This document shows positions 18,061-27,247 of a stretch of DNA of 64,000 nucleotides, piece by piece. Location: positions 36,147 to 100,146 of the forward strand of contig NZ_JAUQOP010000018.1 of the NCBI RefSeq assembly GCF_030580855.1, written 5' to 3'. The notes below the pieces were generated by a model. The model was not told the DNA's origin and did no database searches. It saw nothing but the letters and a program-made list of their open reading frames with translations. Position 1 is the first letter of the stretch. Each line of letters starts with the position of its first letter. A program made the translations under genes and the position numbers. The stretch is from Pseudomonas citrullilanati. Its GTDB lineage: Bacteria; Pseudomonadota; Gammaproteobacteria; Pseudomonadales; Pseudomonadaceae.

Positions 18061-19031
18061 TGGACAGCGTTGATCTGAACGTTCTGCGCAGCGTGCTCCA
18101 GTGGCGCCGCGCCGGGCAGCGGGTGGTGTTGTTCACCGTGGTCCAGACCTGGGGAACCGCGCCCAGGCCGCCGGGGGCGATGCTGGCCCTGCGCGAAGAC
18201 GGCGTGGTGATCGGCTCGGTGTCGGGCGGTTGTGTCGAGGATGACCTGATCGCCCGGCTGCATGACGGGCGCATCCCGGCGGACGGCCCGCCGGTGCAGA
18301 TGATCACCTATGGTGTCACCCGTGAAGAGGCGGCGCGTTTCGGCCTGCCGTGCGGCGGCACCTTGCGCTTGACTGAAGAACGGATCGGCGACCCTGAGTG
18401 GGTCGCTGAACTGTTGCGACGTTGCGAGGCCCACGAGATTGTCGCCCGCGAACTGAATATCGCCGGCGGCCATGTGACATTGACACCGGCCGACAAGGGC
18501 GATGGGCTGGTGTTCGATGGCCGCACGCTGCGCGCCATCTACGGTCCGCGCTGGCGTTTGTTGTTGATCGGTGCCGGGCAACTGTCGCGCTACGTGGCGC
18601 AAATGGCCCGCTTGCTGGACTTCGAGGTGCTGATCTGCGATCCGCGCAAGGAGTTCGTCTATGGCTGGGAGGAACAGCACGGACGCTTCGTCACGGGGAT
18701 GCCCGACGAGGCGGTGTTGAATATCCAGACCGACGAGCGCACGGCCATCGTCGCCTTGACCCACGACCCGCGGCTGGATGACATGGCCTTGCTGACGGCG
18801 CTGGACTCCAGGGCCTTTTATGTCGGTGCGCTGGGCTCGCGGGTCAACAGCCAGAAGCGCCGGGATAACCTGGCTCAGCTAGGCTTGTCCGATGAGGCCA
18901 TCGAGCGGCTGCATGGGCCGATCGGCTTGCACATCGGCAGTCACACCCCGGCGGAGATCGCCTTGTCGCTGTTGGCCGAAATCGTCGCGATCAAGAATGG
19001 CGTTGAACTGCGCCAGAAGAAATCGCTGTAA
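18060..19031 (+). CDS. xdhC: XdhC/CoxI family molybdoenzyme maturation protein, 323 aa
   Basis: XdhC proteins bind Moco, promote its sulfuration and insert it into xanthine-dehydrogenase-type enzymes. Both domains are present: the N-terminal XdhC/CoxI domain with VVQTWGTAPRPPGAMLAL and GSVSGGCVEDD (residues about 20-65), and a C-terminal Rossmann domain with LLLIGAGQLSRYVA and LTHDPRLDD. The ATG overlaps the stop of the Moco subunit by one base, so the two are translationally linked. This assigns the chaperone to this enzyme. Confidence 0.93.
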   Translation: MDSVDLNVLRSVLQWRRAGQRVVLFTVVQTWGTAPRPPGAMLALREDGVVIGSVSGGCVEDDLIARLHDGRIPADGPPVQMITYGVTREEAARFGLPCGGTLRLTEERIGDPEWVAELLRRCEAHEIVARELNIAGGHVTLTPADKGDGLVFDGRTLRAIYGPRWRLLLIGAGQLSRYVAQMARLLDFEVLICDPRKEFVYGWEEQHGRFVTGMPDEAVLNIQTDERTAIVALTHDPRLDDMALLTALDSRAFYVGALGSRVNSQKRRDNLAQLGLSDEAIERLHGPIGLHIGSHTPAEIALSLLAEIVAIKNGVELRQKKSL

Positions 19032-19051
19032 GTCGCAGGCAAGGAGGGCGT

Positions 19052-19642
19052 ATGAGTGAAACCATTGGCGTGATCATTCTCGCAGCCGGTTTGGGCAATC
19101 GTTTCCGCCAGGTGGCCGGCCCGGACAAGGACAAGCTGCTGGCCGACTGCACCGGGCGTGACGGCGGCGTGCGATCGGTGATCGAGCAGGTGCTGGTGAA
19201 TCTGCCGGCCCATCTGGAGCGGCGCGTGCTGGTGACCCGTGAGGACCGTCCCCAAGCCGTGCGCATGGCCCAGGCCTATGGGTGTGATTGCGTGGAACTG
19301 GACTCCCCAGGGCTGGGCGACAGCATTGCCGCGGGCGTCCGGGCCTGCCCGGACCTTGAGGGATGGCTGGTTGTGCTGGGCGACATGCCGTTCATCCTGC
19401 CGTCGAGTATCGAGCGGGTGGTGGAGGGGATTCATGAGGATGGCATCAGCGTGCCGGTTTTCGCGGGTAATTATGGTCACCCGGTCGGGTTCGGCCGGGC
19501 ATTTGCGGCGAAGCTGATGGCATTGAGCGGGGATCGCGGCGCCAAGGCGTTGTTTGCCGGGGCTCGCGTGGTCGAAGTGCCGGTGGACGATCCGGGTGTG
19601 ACGTGGGACGTCGATGGGCCCGAGGCCCTGGCCTTCAAATAA
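19052..19642 (+). CDS. mocA: MocA-like molybdenum cofactor nucleotidyltransferase, 196 aa
   Basis: NTP-transferase fold protein with the GT-A signature LAAGLGNRFRQVAGPDKDKLL at the N-terminus and LGDMPFILPSSI (Asp metal ligand, near residue 112). MocA makes the molybdopterin cytosine dinucleotide form used by many xanthine-oxidase-type enzymes; MobA makes the guanine form. Its place behind xdhC favours MocA. GGAGG precedes the ATG. Last gene of the cassette, followed by a REP pair and a bidirectional terminator. Confidence 0.9.
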   Translation: MSETIGVIILAAGLGNRFRQVAGPDKDKLLADCTGRDGGVRSVIEQVLVNLPAHLERRVLVTREDRPQAVRMAQAYGCDCVELDSPGLGDSIAAGVRACPDLEGWLVVLGDMPFILPSSIERVVEGIHEDGISVPVFAGNYGHPVGFGRAFAAKLMALSGDRGAKALFAGARVVEVPVDDPGVTWDVDGPEALAFK

Positions 19643-19660
19643 CAGGCGACGCGGATCCTT

Positions 19661-19732
19661 GTGGGAGCGGGGTGGCTCGCGAAGGCGGTGTATCGCCTGG
19701 CCCGACGCCTTCGCGGGCAGGCCCGCTCCCAC
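19661..19732. repeat. REP pair (BIME)
   Basis: GTGGGAGCGGG...CGCGAAGGC and an inverted partner ending GGGCAGGCCCGCTCCCAC, separated by about 20 bases. It closes the molybdoenzyme cassette on its right side. Confidence 0.88.
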
Positions 19733-19781
19733 AGTGGGTCCCCAGTGGGCATCAACCCACTGTGGATAAGTACGCAGGCAT

Positions 19782-19820
19782 AAAAAAGCCCCGCCTGGCA
19801 TGACCAGGCGGGGCTTTTTA
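19782..19820. terminator. Bidirectional intrinsic terminator between mocA and rne
   Basis: A 17-base arm (AAAAAAGCCCCGCCTGG), a 5-base loop and the complementary arm ending in a run of T. It serves rne on the minus strand (stop at 19834) and mocA on the plus strand. Confidence 0.93.
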
Positions 19821-19833
19821 CTGGGCGGTGGAA

Positions 19834-22800
19834 TCAGGCGTGAGGTTTAGGCTCGTGCTCTTTTTCCAGGGCTTCAGTGTGACGCGGTGCGACTTCTTCA
19901 GCGGTGTGAAGCGGCTCGTCGATCACCGGGGCCGATTCAGCCGGAGCTGGCTCGACGATGGTTTCAACCGCCGGGGCAGGGGCCGCCTCGACGACTTCCA
20001 CGACCGGTGCAGGCTCGGCGGCAGGCGCCTGGGCAGCGGCAGCTTGTTCGGCTTCCTTCTGCAGACGCTCGGCTTCACGCTTGCGACGACGCACTTCACG
20101 CGGATCGTTCGGTGCACGGCCGTTTTCGGTCAGGGCGCTGGCAGGTGCCGGCTCCTGCACGGGCGCCGCCACTGGGGCAACGACAGGGGCTTCGACCACG
20201 GGCGCAGTCTCGACCTCTGCAGGCTCGATCGCCTTCACCGGTTCTGGCGTCGGCGCTGGCTCTGCAACCGGTGCCGGAGCGGCTGGCTCGGCGCTCCAGT
20301 TGAACGCGGTCTGCTCTTCGCGCACGGGCTCGGATGCCTGGTGCGCGGCAGGTGCTTCAACGACCGGTTCAACGACCGGTTCAGCGGCAACCACTGGCTG
20401 CTCGACCACCGGTGCAGGCTCGGCAACCACTGGCGTTTGCGCCTGGGGTTCAGCCGCCGGGGCCCGTTCAACTTCCGGCGAAGCGGTGGCTTGCACCGGC
20501 GTCGTGGCTTCAACCACTGGCGCTTCAGCCACCGGGGCGCTTTCCACGGCAGCGGTCGCACGTTCGGCCTGCTGGTGAGCCTCGGCTTCGGCAGGGGCGC
20601 TGATGGCGCTGCTGGCCACGGCGGCGGTCACGGCCAGGCCGGCAGCCAGGTCGGCAGCGCTCGGGGTCGGGGCGTTCTCGGAGGACTCGGACTCTTCCGA
20701 ACCTTCGATCACGTTGCCGTTGGCGTCACGCTGGCGCTCACGACGGTTGCTGCGACGACGCTGGCCACGGGAGCGGCGGCGTGGACGATCACCTTCGGCG
20801 TTGTCCTGGCCGTCTTCCTGCAGTTGTTCCTCGGCGTTCAGCACTTCTTCTTCACTGGCAGCGGCGGCCTGCTCGGCGCGTGGTTGACGCTCTTCACGCG
20901 GCGGACGCGGTGCGCGTTCTTCACGAGGCTGGCGGGCCGGACGCTCTTCAGCGGTGGCGGCAGCAGCAGGTGCGGCGTCCAGGGGCTCACGCAGTTCGCG
21001 AACACGTTCTTCACGCTCGCCACGCGGCTTGCGGTCTTCACGCGGTGCGCGAGGCTGGCGCTCTTCACGCGGCGGACGCGGTGCGCGTTCTTCGCGGGCC
21101 ACGGCCGGGGCGTCTTCACGCAGTTCGCGAGGCTGGCGCTCTTCGCGTGGGGCGCGCTCTTCACGCGGTGCACGCTCTTCGCGCGGTGCGCGTTCTTCAC
21201 GTGGCGCACGTTCTTCGCGAGGCTTGCGCTCCTCGTCACGGCGACCGTTGCGGTTGCGGGTCTGCTGGCGACCGTTACGGCGTTCCTCGTTACGGGCAGG
21301 GCGCTCGGGTGCGGCAGGCTTGGCAACGACGGCCGGTGCGGCAGGCTCTTCCTTGGTGGCGAACAGGCTGACCAGGGACTTCACCAGGCCCTTGAACAGG
21401 CTTGGCTCGGGCGCGGCGGCCGGTGCGGCAACCGGGGCGGCGACTTCGGTCGGCACTGGCGCGTTGGCGCGGGCCGGTGCGGTCTTGACCGCGGCTTCCT
21501 GGCGAACCAGGGTGCGGGTGGCGGCGGCCGGCTGGACGTCTTCCGCTTCGGCAGCGGCAGCGGCGATCTCGTAGCTGGACTGGTTGGTGTGGGCTTCCGG
21601 GCTGTCATCGCGCAGGCGCTGCACTTCGAAGTGCGGCGTCTCGAGGTGGTCGTTCGGCAGGATGACGATACGGGCGCGGGTGCGCAGTTCGATCTTGGTG
21701 ATCGAGTTGCGTTTTTCGTTGAGCAGGAACGCGGCCACCGGGATCGGCACCTGGGCACGCACTTCGGCGGTGCGGTCCTTCAGGGCTTCTTCCTCGATCA
21801 GGCGCAGGATCGCCAGGGACAGCGACTCGACGTCACGGATGATGCCGGTGCCGTTGCAGCGTGGGCAGACGATGCCGCTGCTCTCGCCCAGGGAGGGACG
21901 CAGGCGCTGGCGGGACATCTCCAGCAGGCCGAAGCGCGAGATGCGACCGACCTGTACGCGGGCACGGTCGGCTTCCAGGCATTCACGGACCTTTTCTTCC
22001 ACGGCGCGCTGGTTCTTGGCCGGGGTCATGTCGATGAAGTCGATGACGATCAGGCCGCCGATATCGCGCAGGCGCAACTGGCGGGCGATTTCCTCGGCCG
22101 CTTCAAGGTTGGTCTGCAGGGCGGTTTCTTCGATGTCGCTGCCTTTGGTGGCGCGGGCCGAGTTGATGTCGATGGACACCAGGGCTTCGGTCGGGTCGAT
22201 GACGATGGAGCCACCGGACGGCAGCTCGACGACGCGCTGGAAGGCGGTCTCGATCTGGCTTTCGATCTGGAAGCGGTTGAACAGCGGCACGCTGTCTTCG
22301 TACAGCTTGATCTTGCTGGCGTACTGCGGCATCACCTGGCGGATGAAGGTCAGGGCTTCGTCCTGGGCTTCGACGCTGTCGATCAGCACTTCGCCGATGT
22401 CCTGGCGCAGGTAATCGCGGATGGCCCGGATGATCACGTTGCTTTCCTGGTAGATCAGGAACGGCGCGGAGCGGTCCAGCGAGGCTTCCTTGATGGCGGT
22501 CCACAGTTGCAGCAGGTAGTCGAGGTCCCACTGCATCTCTTCGCTGCTGCGGCCGAGGCCGGCCGTGCGAACGATCAGGCCCATGTCGGCTGGCGCGACC
22601 AGGCCATTGAGGGCTTCACGCAGTTCGTTGCGCTCTTCGCCTTCGATGCGGCGCGAGATGCCGCCGGCGCGCGGGTTGTTCGGCATCAGGACCAGGTAAC
22701 GGCCGGCCAGGCTGATGAAGGTGGTCAGGGCGGCGCCCTTGTTGCCACGCTCTTCTTTTTCGACCTGGACGATGACTTCCTGGCCTTCGCTCAGGACGTC

Positions 22801-23067
22801 CTTGATGTTGACGCGACCTTCAGGGGCTTTCTTGAAGTACTCGCGGGAGATTTCCTTGAGGGGCAGGAAGCCGTGGCGCTCGGAGCCGAAATCGACAAAG
22901 GCAGCCTCCAGGCTGGGTTCGATGCGAGTGATCCGGCCCTTGTAGATGTTGGCCTTCTTCTGCTCGCGTGCACCGGATTCGATATCCAGGTCGTAGAGGC
23001 GCTGGCCGTCTACCAGGGCAACACGCAACTCTTCGGGTTGAGTTGCGTTAATCAGCATTCTTTTCAT
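19834..23067 (-). CDS. rne: Ribonuclease E, 1077 aa
   Basis: Endoribonuclease that starts mRNA decay, processes rRNA and scaffolds the degradosome at the inner membrane. The catalytic half (1-530) has the S1 domain (about 35-120, [20 protein letters not shown]), the catalytic Asp segments [19 protein letters not shown] (near 300) and LIVIDFIDM (near 345), and the zinc-link CPRCNGTG (near 403). The C-terminal half is disordered: an arginine-rich RNA-binding region with repeated RAPREE units, then a Glu/Ala/Pro/Val-rich tail. I start at 23067 ([10 protein letters not shown]), the family start; the 16 codons upstream are not part of the family. Confidence 0.96.
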   Translation of the reverse strand: MKRMLINATQPEELRVALVDGQRLYDLDIESGAREQKKANIYKGRITRIEPSLEAAFVDFGSERHGFLPLKEISREYFKKAPEGRVNIKDVLSEGQEVIVQVEKEERGNKGAALTTFISLAGRYLVLMPNNPRAGGISRRIEGEERNELREALNGLVAPADMGLIVRTAGLGRSSEEMQWDLDYLLQLWTAIKEASLDRSAPFLIYQESNVIIRAIRDYLRQDIGEVLIDSVEAQDEALTFIRQVMPQYASKIKLYEDSVPLFNRFQIESQIETAFQRVVELPSGGSIVIDPTEALVSIDINSARATKGSDIEETALQTNLEAAEEIARQLRLRDIGGLIVIDFIDMTPAKNQRAVEEKVRECLEADRARVQVGRISRFGLLEMSRQRLRPSLGESSGIVCPRCNGTGIIRDVESLSLAILRLIEEEALKDRTAEVRAQVPIPVAAFLLNEKRNSITKIELRTRARIVILPNDHLETPHFEVQRLRDDSPEAHTNQSSYEIAAAAAEAEDVQPAAATRTLVRQEAAVKTAPARANAPVPTEVAAPVAAPAAAPEPSLFKGLVKSLVSLFATKEEPAAPAVVAKPAAPERPARNEERRNGRQQTRNRNGRRDEERKPREERAPREERAPREERAPREERAPREERQPRELREDAPAVAREERAPRPPREERQPRAPREDRKPRGEREERVRELREPLDAAPAAAATAEERPARQPREERAPRPPREERQPRAEQAAAASEEEVLNAEEQLQEDGQDNAEGDRPRRRSRGQRRRSNRRERQRDANGNVIEGSEESESSENAPTPSAADLAAGLAVTAAVASSAISAPAEAEAHQQAERATAAVESAPVAEAPVVEATTPVQATASPEVERAPAAEPQAQTPVVAEPAPVVEQPVVAAEPVVEPVVEAPAAHQASEPVREEQTAFNWSAEPAAPAPVAEPAPTPEPVKAIEPAEVETAPVVEAPVVAPVAAPVQEPAPASALTENGRAPNDPREVRRRKREAERLQKEAEQAAAAQAPAAEPAPVVEVVEAAPAPAVETIVEPAPAESAPVIDEPLHTAEEVAPRHTEALEKEHEPKPHA

Positions 23068-23700
23068 GTAGTACCGTCGGTTTCCGGGCTGCCGGAAACG
23101 GCGTTCGGCACACACGACTTCTCACGGTCGGTGTCAGGTGCGTCCTGGAAGTGGCAGGGCCACCCCAGTGCCCAGCGAGTTCGACCCAATGATGGCGAAG
23201 TCGCGACGGACGCGTCCTGCTTGCTGGTACTCAAGCACTCAGTCAGGAGGAGGAATCAACCGACGCCTGTGGACGAGATGAAGCGTCTAAATATAAGCCT
23301 AGTGCTACACAGTCCGACGGTTGTACATCTCCACCCTACACGTATCCCTGATAATTCGGGTGCTGCCGCGCGCAGAATCCGCAGCGGGTTGGCATTTACC
23401 GTGAGCTCCGGAAGGGGAGGTCACGCATCATGGCTCATTTAGGCGTTGTTTCCGAAGCTCTCGCTCGGGGTCGTTCGTAGCTGACTGCACTTTGTGAACT
23501 GGCCGTGAATGTGGCGCGCAAGGCGAGTCAGAACTCTGCTTTGCGGCGTATTTCAGGCCTCATGTCACCTGCGCTCGTTACACCTGCAAACTCTACCGTT
23601 CGTAGCGAAAGCCCCGTAGGACGGCCTCTCGTCCTCGTGAATTGCGTTGGTCAGGGCCGGTTTTTGACCGTTAGTCCGCTGTCCAGCCACTTTTGGCGGC
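23068..23700 (-). other. Long 5' leader of rne
   Basis: About 630 bases separate the predicted rne transcription start (near 23701) from its ATG, with no supported gene on either strand. Long rne leaders in enterobacteria mediate autoregulation by RNase E cleavage; the size and AT/GC-mixed composition fit that role, but the specific hairpins have not been folded here. The short frames inside look accidental. Confidence 0.6.
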
Positions 23701-23707
23701 GTTCGCG

Positions 23708-23736
23708 ACTATAGCAGCAATGATTAAGTGCTTCAA
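23708..23736 (-). promoter_or_regulatory. Sigma-70 promoter of rne
   Basis: On the minus strand TTGAAG (23731-23736), a 17-base spacer and TATAGT (23708-23713). The -35 matches the consensus in 4 of 6 positions (TTGACA) and the -10 in 5 of 6 (TATAAT). It lies in the rne/rluC intergenic region. Confidence 0.7.
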
Positions 23737-23752
23737 TTCCATAAAAAATTGT

Positions 23753-23758
23753 TATGAT
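23753..23758 (+). promoter_or_regulatory. Candidate -10 box of rluC
   Basis: TATGAT ends 7 bases before the rluC ATG at 23766; the -35 region would overlap that of rne and is poor. If used, transcription would begin at or next to the start codon. No Shine-Dalgarno sequence is present before either possible rluC start, which fits. Confidence 0.4.
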
Positions 23759-23765
23759 CGCCGCC

Positions 23766-24722
23766 ATGACGACTACTGCCCCTTCGACCCCTGGCGTTCA
23801 ACTGCTCGAGGTCTCGCCGGAATATGCCGGCCAACGAATCGATAACTTCCTGCTGGCCCGGCTCAAAGGCGTGCCCAAGACCTTGATCTACCGCATCTTG
23901 CGCAAAGGCGAAGTGCGGGTGAACAAGGGGCGGATCAAGCCCGAATACAAGCTCCAGGCCGGTGATATCGTGCGCGTCCCGCCCGTGCGGGTACCCGAGC
24001 GCGATGAGCCGGTGCCCCTGGCCCAGGGCCTGCTGCAGCGCCTGGAAGCCTCGATTGTCCATGAAGACAAAGGCCTGATCGTGATCAACAAGCCCGCGGG
24101 CATTGCCGTTCACGGCGGCAGCGGGCTGAACTTCGGCGTGATCGAGGCCTTTCGTCAGCTGCGCCCCGAGGCCAAGGAGCTGGAGCTGGTCCATCGCCTC
24201 GATCGCGACACCTCCGGCCTGCTGATGATCGCCAAGAAACGCAGCATGTTGCGCCACTTGCATGAGCAATTGCGGGGCGACGGCGTCGACAAGCGCTACA
24301 TGGCTCTGGTGCGCGGTCGCTGGGAAACCTCCGTCAAGCAGGTGCGCGCGCCGCTGCTCAAGAGCAACCTGCGGTCTGGCGAGCGCATGGTCGAGGTCAA
24401 CGAGGAGGGCAAGGAGGCGTTGACGGTGTTCAAAGTGCTGCGCCGCTTCGGTGACTTCGCCACGATGGTCGAGGCCAAGCCGGTGACCGGTCGTACCCAC
24501 CAGATTCGCGTCCATACCCTGCACGCCGGGCATAGCATCGCGGGCGACAGCAAGTACGGCGATGAGGATTTCACCAAGGAAATCCGCGAGCTGGGCGGCA
24601 AGCGCCTGTTTCTCCATGCCTACATGCTCACCGTGCCGTTGCCTGATGGCGGCGAGCTGAAATTGCAGGCGCCGGTGGATGAGATGTGGGCCAAGACCGT
24701 GGAGCGGTTGAGTGCATCCTGA
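23766..24722 (+). CDS. rluC: 23S rRNA pseudouridine synthase RluC, 318 aa
   Basis: Makes pseudouridines in 23S rRNA (955, 2504 and 2580 in E. coli numbering). An S4 RNA-binding domain lies at residues about 15-80 ([33 protein letters not shown]). The catalytic Asp is in [15 protein letters not shown] (near 145), and [13 protein letters not shown] follows. The rne/rluC divergent pair is conserved in gammaproteobacteria. Two ATGs are available (23754 and 23766); I prefer 23766. Overlaps the next gene by 11 bases. Confidence 0.93.
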   Translation: MTTTAPSTPGVQLLEVSPEYAGQRIDNFLLARLKGVPKTLIYRILRKGEVRVNKGRIKPEYKLQAGDIVRVPPVRVPERDEPVPLAQGLLQRLEASIVHEDKGLIVINKPAGIAVHGGSGLNFGVIEAFRQLRPEAKELELVHRLDRDTSGLLMIAKKRSMLRHLHEQLRGDGVDKRYMALVRGRWETSVKQVRAPLLKSNLRSGERMVEVNEEGKEALTVFKVLRRFGDFATMVEAKPVTGRTHQIRVHTLHAGHSIAGDSKYGDEDFTKEIRELGGKRLFLHAYMLTVPLPDGGELKLQAPVDEMWAKTVERLSAS

Positions 24723-25374
24723 CTACAAACTGCTGATTTTCGATTGGGACGGCACGCTGGCGAACTCCATCGAGCGGATCGTGGAGGCGATGCATGCCGC
24801 CTCGGATCGCATGGGGTTCGCCCGGTGCGATGACATGGCCGTCAAGGGCATCATCGGCCTGGGGTTGCCGGAAGCCATCCGCAGTCTCTACCCGGAGATC
24901 GATGACCTGGCGCTGCCTGCTTTTCGCCAGCACTATGCGGACCACTATATTGCCCTGGAAGCCGAGCCTTCGCCGTTGTTCGATGGCGTGGCGGCCACCC
25001 TGGACGCCCTGCGCGCCGAGGGGTATCGCCTGGCCGTGGCGACCGGCAAGGCCCGGCGCGGGTTGGACCGGGTGCTCAGGTCCCATGGCTGGGACGATTA
25101 TTTCGATATCACCCGCGCCGCCGATGAAACTGCCAGCAAGCCACACCCTCTGATGCTTGAGCAGATCCTGGCGCACTGCAACATGCGTCCGGATCAGGCG
25201 CTGATGGTGGGCGACTCGTCGTTCGACCTGCAGATGGCGCGCAATGCCGGCATGGGTTCGGTGGCGGTCAGCTACGGGGCCCAGTCGATCGAGGCGCTGC
25301 GGGCGTTCGAGCCGTGCTTGGCCATTGATCATTTTCCTGAGTTGCACGCCTGGCTGAGCCGGCGCGCCCGTTAA
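24712..25374 (+). CDS. HAD-family hydrolase (phosphoglycolate phosphatase-like), 220 aa
   Basis: Haloacid dehalogenase fold phosphatase: motif [11 protein letters not shown] (residues 10-19, nucleophile and acid Asp), a helical cap (about 20-85), motif II in LAVATGKAR, motif III Lys in ASKPHP and motif [17 protein letters not shown]. Similar proteins dephosphorylate small sugar phosphates or nucleotides; the substrate is not clear. GTG start within the end of rluC (11-base overlap) shows co-translation. The same order (rluC-HAD-protease) is conserved in Pseudomonas. Confidence 0.9.
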   Translation: MHPDYKLLIFDWDGTLANSIERIVEAMHAASDRMGFARCDDMAVKGIIGLGLPEAIRSLYPEIDDLALPAFRQHYADHYIALEAEPSPLFDGVAATLDALRAEGYRLAVATGKARRGLDRVLRSHGWDDYFDITRAADETASKPHPLMLEQILAHCNMRPDQALMVGDSSFDLQMARNAGMGSVAVSYGAQSIEALRAFEPCLAIDHFPELHAWLSRRAR

Positions 25375-25394
25375 CGTTTGCTGGGGAACCACGC

Positions 25395-26384
25395 ATGACC
25401 GATGAATGGAAGGCACCTGCCAAGGCGAGCGCCGAGGGCGGGGATGACAAAAGCTGGAAGCTGTTGGAAAAGACCCTGCTGGCCAGTGTGCAGGAGCAGC
25501 GTCGTGCCCGTCGCTGGGGTATTTTCTTCAAGTCGCTGACTTTTATTTACATCTTTCTGGCGCTGGCGCTGTTCACGCCGTTGATGAACATGGAGAAAAG
25601 CGCCGTCAGCGGTTCGGCGTACACCGCATTGATCGACATCGAAGGCATGATCGCCGACAAGGAGGCCGCCAGCGCGGACAACATCGTCGGTAGCCTGCGG
25701 GCTGCGTTCGAGGATCCGAAGGTCAAGGGCGTGGTGCTGCGCATCAACAGCCCGGGTGGCAGTCCGGTGCAGTCGGGCTATGTCTATGACGAGATCGTGC
25801 GGTTGCGTGGGTTGCACCCGGATATCAAGGTCTACGCGGTCATTTCCGATCTCGGTGCCTCCGGTGCCTACTACATCGCCAGTGCGGCAGACCAGATCTA
25901 TGCCGACAAGGCCAGCCTGGTGGGCTCCATCGGCGTGACGGCGGCCGGCTATGGGTTCGTCGGGACCATGGAAAAGCTCGGTGTGGAGCGCCGGGTGTAC
26001 ACCTCTGGCGAACATAAGTCCTTCCTCGACCCGTTCCAGCCGCAGAAACCCGAGGAAACCGCCTTCTGGCAGGGCGTGCTCGACACCACCCACAAGCAGT
26101 TCATCGCCAGCGTCAAGAAAGGCCGGGGCGAGCGCCTGAAGGACAAGGAGCATCCCGAGCTGTTCTCCGGGCTGGTCTGGTCGGGCGAGCAGGCGCTGCC
26201 GCTGGGCCTGATCGACGGCCTGGGCAGTGCCAGTTCGGTGGCGCGCGATGTCATCGGGCAAAAGGAACTGGTGGACTTCACCATCGAAGAGTCGCCGTTC
26301 GACCGCTTCTCGAAAAAGCTCGGCGCAAGCATCGCCGAGCACCTGGCGATGTGGATGGGCTTCCAGGGGCCAGCGTTGCGCTAG
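25395..26384 (+). CDS. sppA: S49 family signal peptide peptidase (SppA/SohB-type), 329 aa
   Basis: Membrane-bound serine protease that degrades signal peptides released after secretion. One membrane helix is at residues about 47-68. The Ser/Lys dyad is visible: Ser in DLGASGAYYIAS (near 157) and Lys in YADKASLVGSIGV (near 177-180 region). Short form of 329 residues rather than the 600-residue double-domain SppA, as usual in Pseudomonas. GGGGAACC precedes the ATG. Third gene of the rluC operon. Confidence 0.92.
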   Translation: MTDEWKAPAKASAEGGDDKSWKLLEKTLLASVQEQRRARRWGIFFKSLTFIYIFLALALFTPLMNMEKSAVSGSAYTALIDIEGMIADKEAASADNIVGSLRAAFEDPKVKGVVLRINSPGGSPVQSGYVYDEIVRLRGLHPDIKVYAVISDLGASGAYYIASAADQIYADKASLVGSIGVTAAGYGFVGTMEKLGVERRVYTSGEHKSFLDPFQPQKPEETAFWQGVLDTTHKQFIASVKKGRGERLKDKEHPELFSGLVWSGEQALPLGLIDGLGSASSVARDVIGQKELVDFTIEESPFDRFSKKLGASIAEHLAMWMGFQGPALR

Positions 26385-26424
26385 TTCCTCGTTTCCCGCG
26401 ATCTTCTGTGGCGAGGAGATTGCT

Positions 26425-26530
26425 GTGGGAGCAAAGCTTGCTCGCGATGAGCGCTGACTCGGCTGGCCTGTACCATTGCGGTGCCTGGATCGCGGGCAAG
26501 CCTTGCTCCCACACAAGCCTTGCTCCCACA
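26425..26530. repeat. REP cluster
   Basis: TGTGGGAGCAAAGCTTGCTCGCGATGAG, an inverted partner GATCGCGGGCAAGCCTTGCTCCCACA and an extra truncated copy (CAAGCCTTGCTCCCACA) directly after it. It lies between the convergent sppA and maf genes and may serve as their transcriptional boundary; no T-tailed terminator is seen. Confidence 0.85.
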
Positions 26531-26563
26531 AATGAATCCCCTTGCCACACGTTGTATGTTGGA

Positions 26564-27142
26564 TCAGGGCACCTGCACGCCCTCGGCCAGCAGCATGTCC
26601 ACCAAGCGGATCAGTGGCAGGCCGACCAGGCTGGTGGCGTCCGGGCCTTCAGTGCTCTGGAACAGGCTGACGCCCAGCCCCTCGGCCTTGAAGCTGCCGG
26701 CGCAATCATAAGGCTGTTCGATTCGCAGGTAGCGTTCCACGCGCGCCGGATCCAGTGTGCGCATGTTGACGGTAAACGGAACGCAATCGACCTGGCAGGC
26801 TCCCGTCTGGCTATTGAGCAGTGCCAGTCCCGTCAGGAACGTCACCTGCTTGCCGCTGGCCGCGAGCAGTTGTTCGCGGGCCTTTTCGAAGGTGTGCGGC
26901 TTGCCGAGGATGCGCTCGCCGAGCACGGCCACCTGGTCCGAGCCGATGATCAGGTGTGCCGGGTGGCTGCTCGCCAATGCCTGGGCTTTTTCCCGGGCCA
27001 GGCGCTTCACCAGTTCGAGGGCTGGCTCGCCGGCGCGATGGCTTTCGTCGATGCCGGGGGTGCCGCAGACGAATGGCAGCCCCAGGCGGGCGAGCAATTC
27101 CCGGCGGTAGATCGAGCTGGAGGCAAGTAATAAAGGCAGCAT
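26564..27142 (-). CDS. maf: Maf-type nucleotide pyrophosphatase (YceF subfamily), 192 aa
   Basis: Hydrolyses non-canonical nucleoside triphosphates; the YceF subfamily, found next to yceD-rpmF, prefers 7-methyl-GTP. Signature LLLASSSIYRRELL is at the N-terminus, then the metal/substrate motifs GIDES, GSDQVA and LTGLALL, and YDCAGSFKAEGLG near residue 145. Start 27142 was chosen because GGAG lies 6 bases before it; the ATG two codons upstream (27148) abuts that GGAG and the far-upstream extension to 27502 overlaps yceD. Divergent from yceD. Confidence 0.92.
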   Translation of the reverse strand: MLPLLLASSSIYRRELLARLGLPFVCGTPGIDESHRAGEPALELVKRLAREKAQALASSHPAHLIIGSDQVAVLGERILGKPHTFEKAREQLLAASGKQVTFLTGLALLNSQTGACQVDCVPFTVNMRTLDPARVERYLRIEQPYDCAGSFKAEGLGVSLFQSTEGPDATSLVGLPLIRLVDMLLAEGVQVP

Positions 27143-27210
27143 GGGCATCTCCAAGAGGCAGGGGCGAATTCTAGCGAGCCGCGCAAGTGACGGACAGGGC
27201 TGAATTTCCT

Positions 27211-27238
27211 TTGACATGGCAGGGTGTATCCCTATAAT
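27211..27238 (+). promoter_or_regulatory. Near-consensus sigma-70 promoter of yceD-rpmF-plsX
   Basis: TTGACA (27211-27216), a 16-base spacer and TATAAT (27233-27238): both hexamers are perfect. The predicted transcription start is 27244-27246, only 2-4 bases before the yceD ATG at 27248. Confidence 0.88.
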
Positions 27239-27247
27239 GCTGCGCCT

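Noticed and set aside
19828..23442. A 1204-codon open frame on the plus strand
   Set aside because: It is the antisense shadow of rne; its Gly/Phe/Arg-rich translation has no domain and rne on the other strand is beyond doubt.
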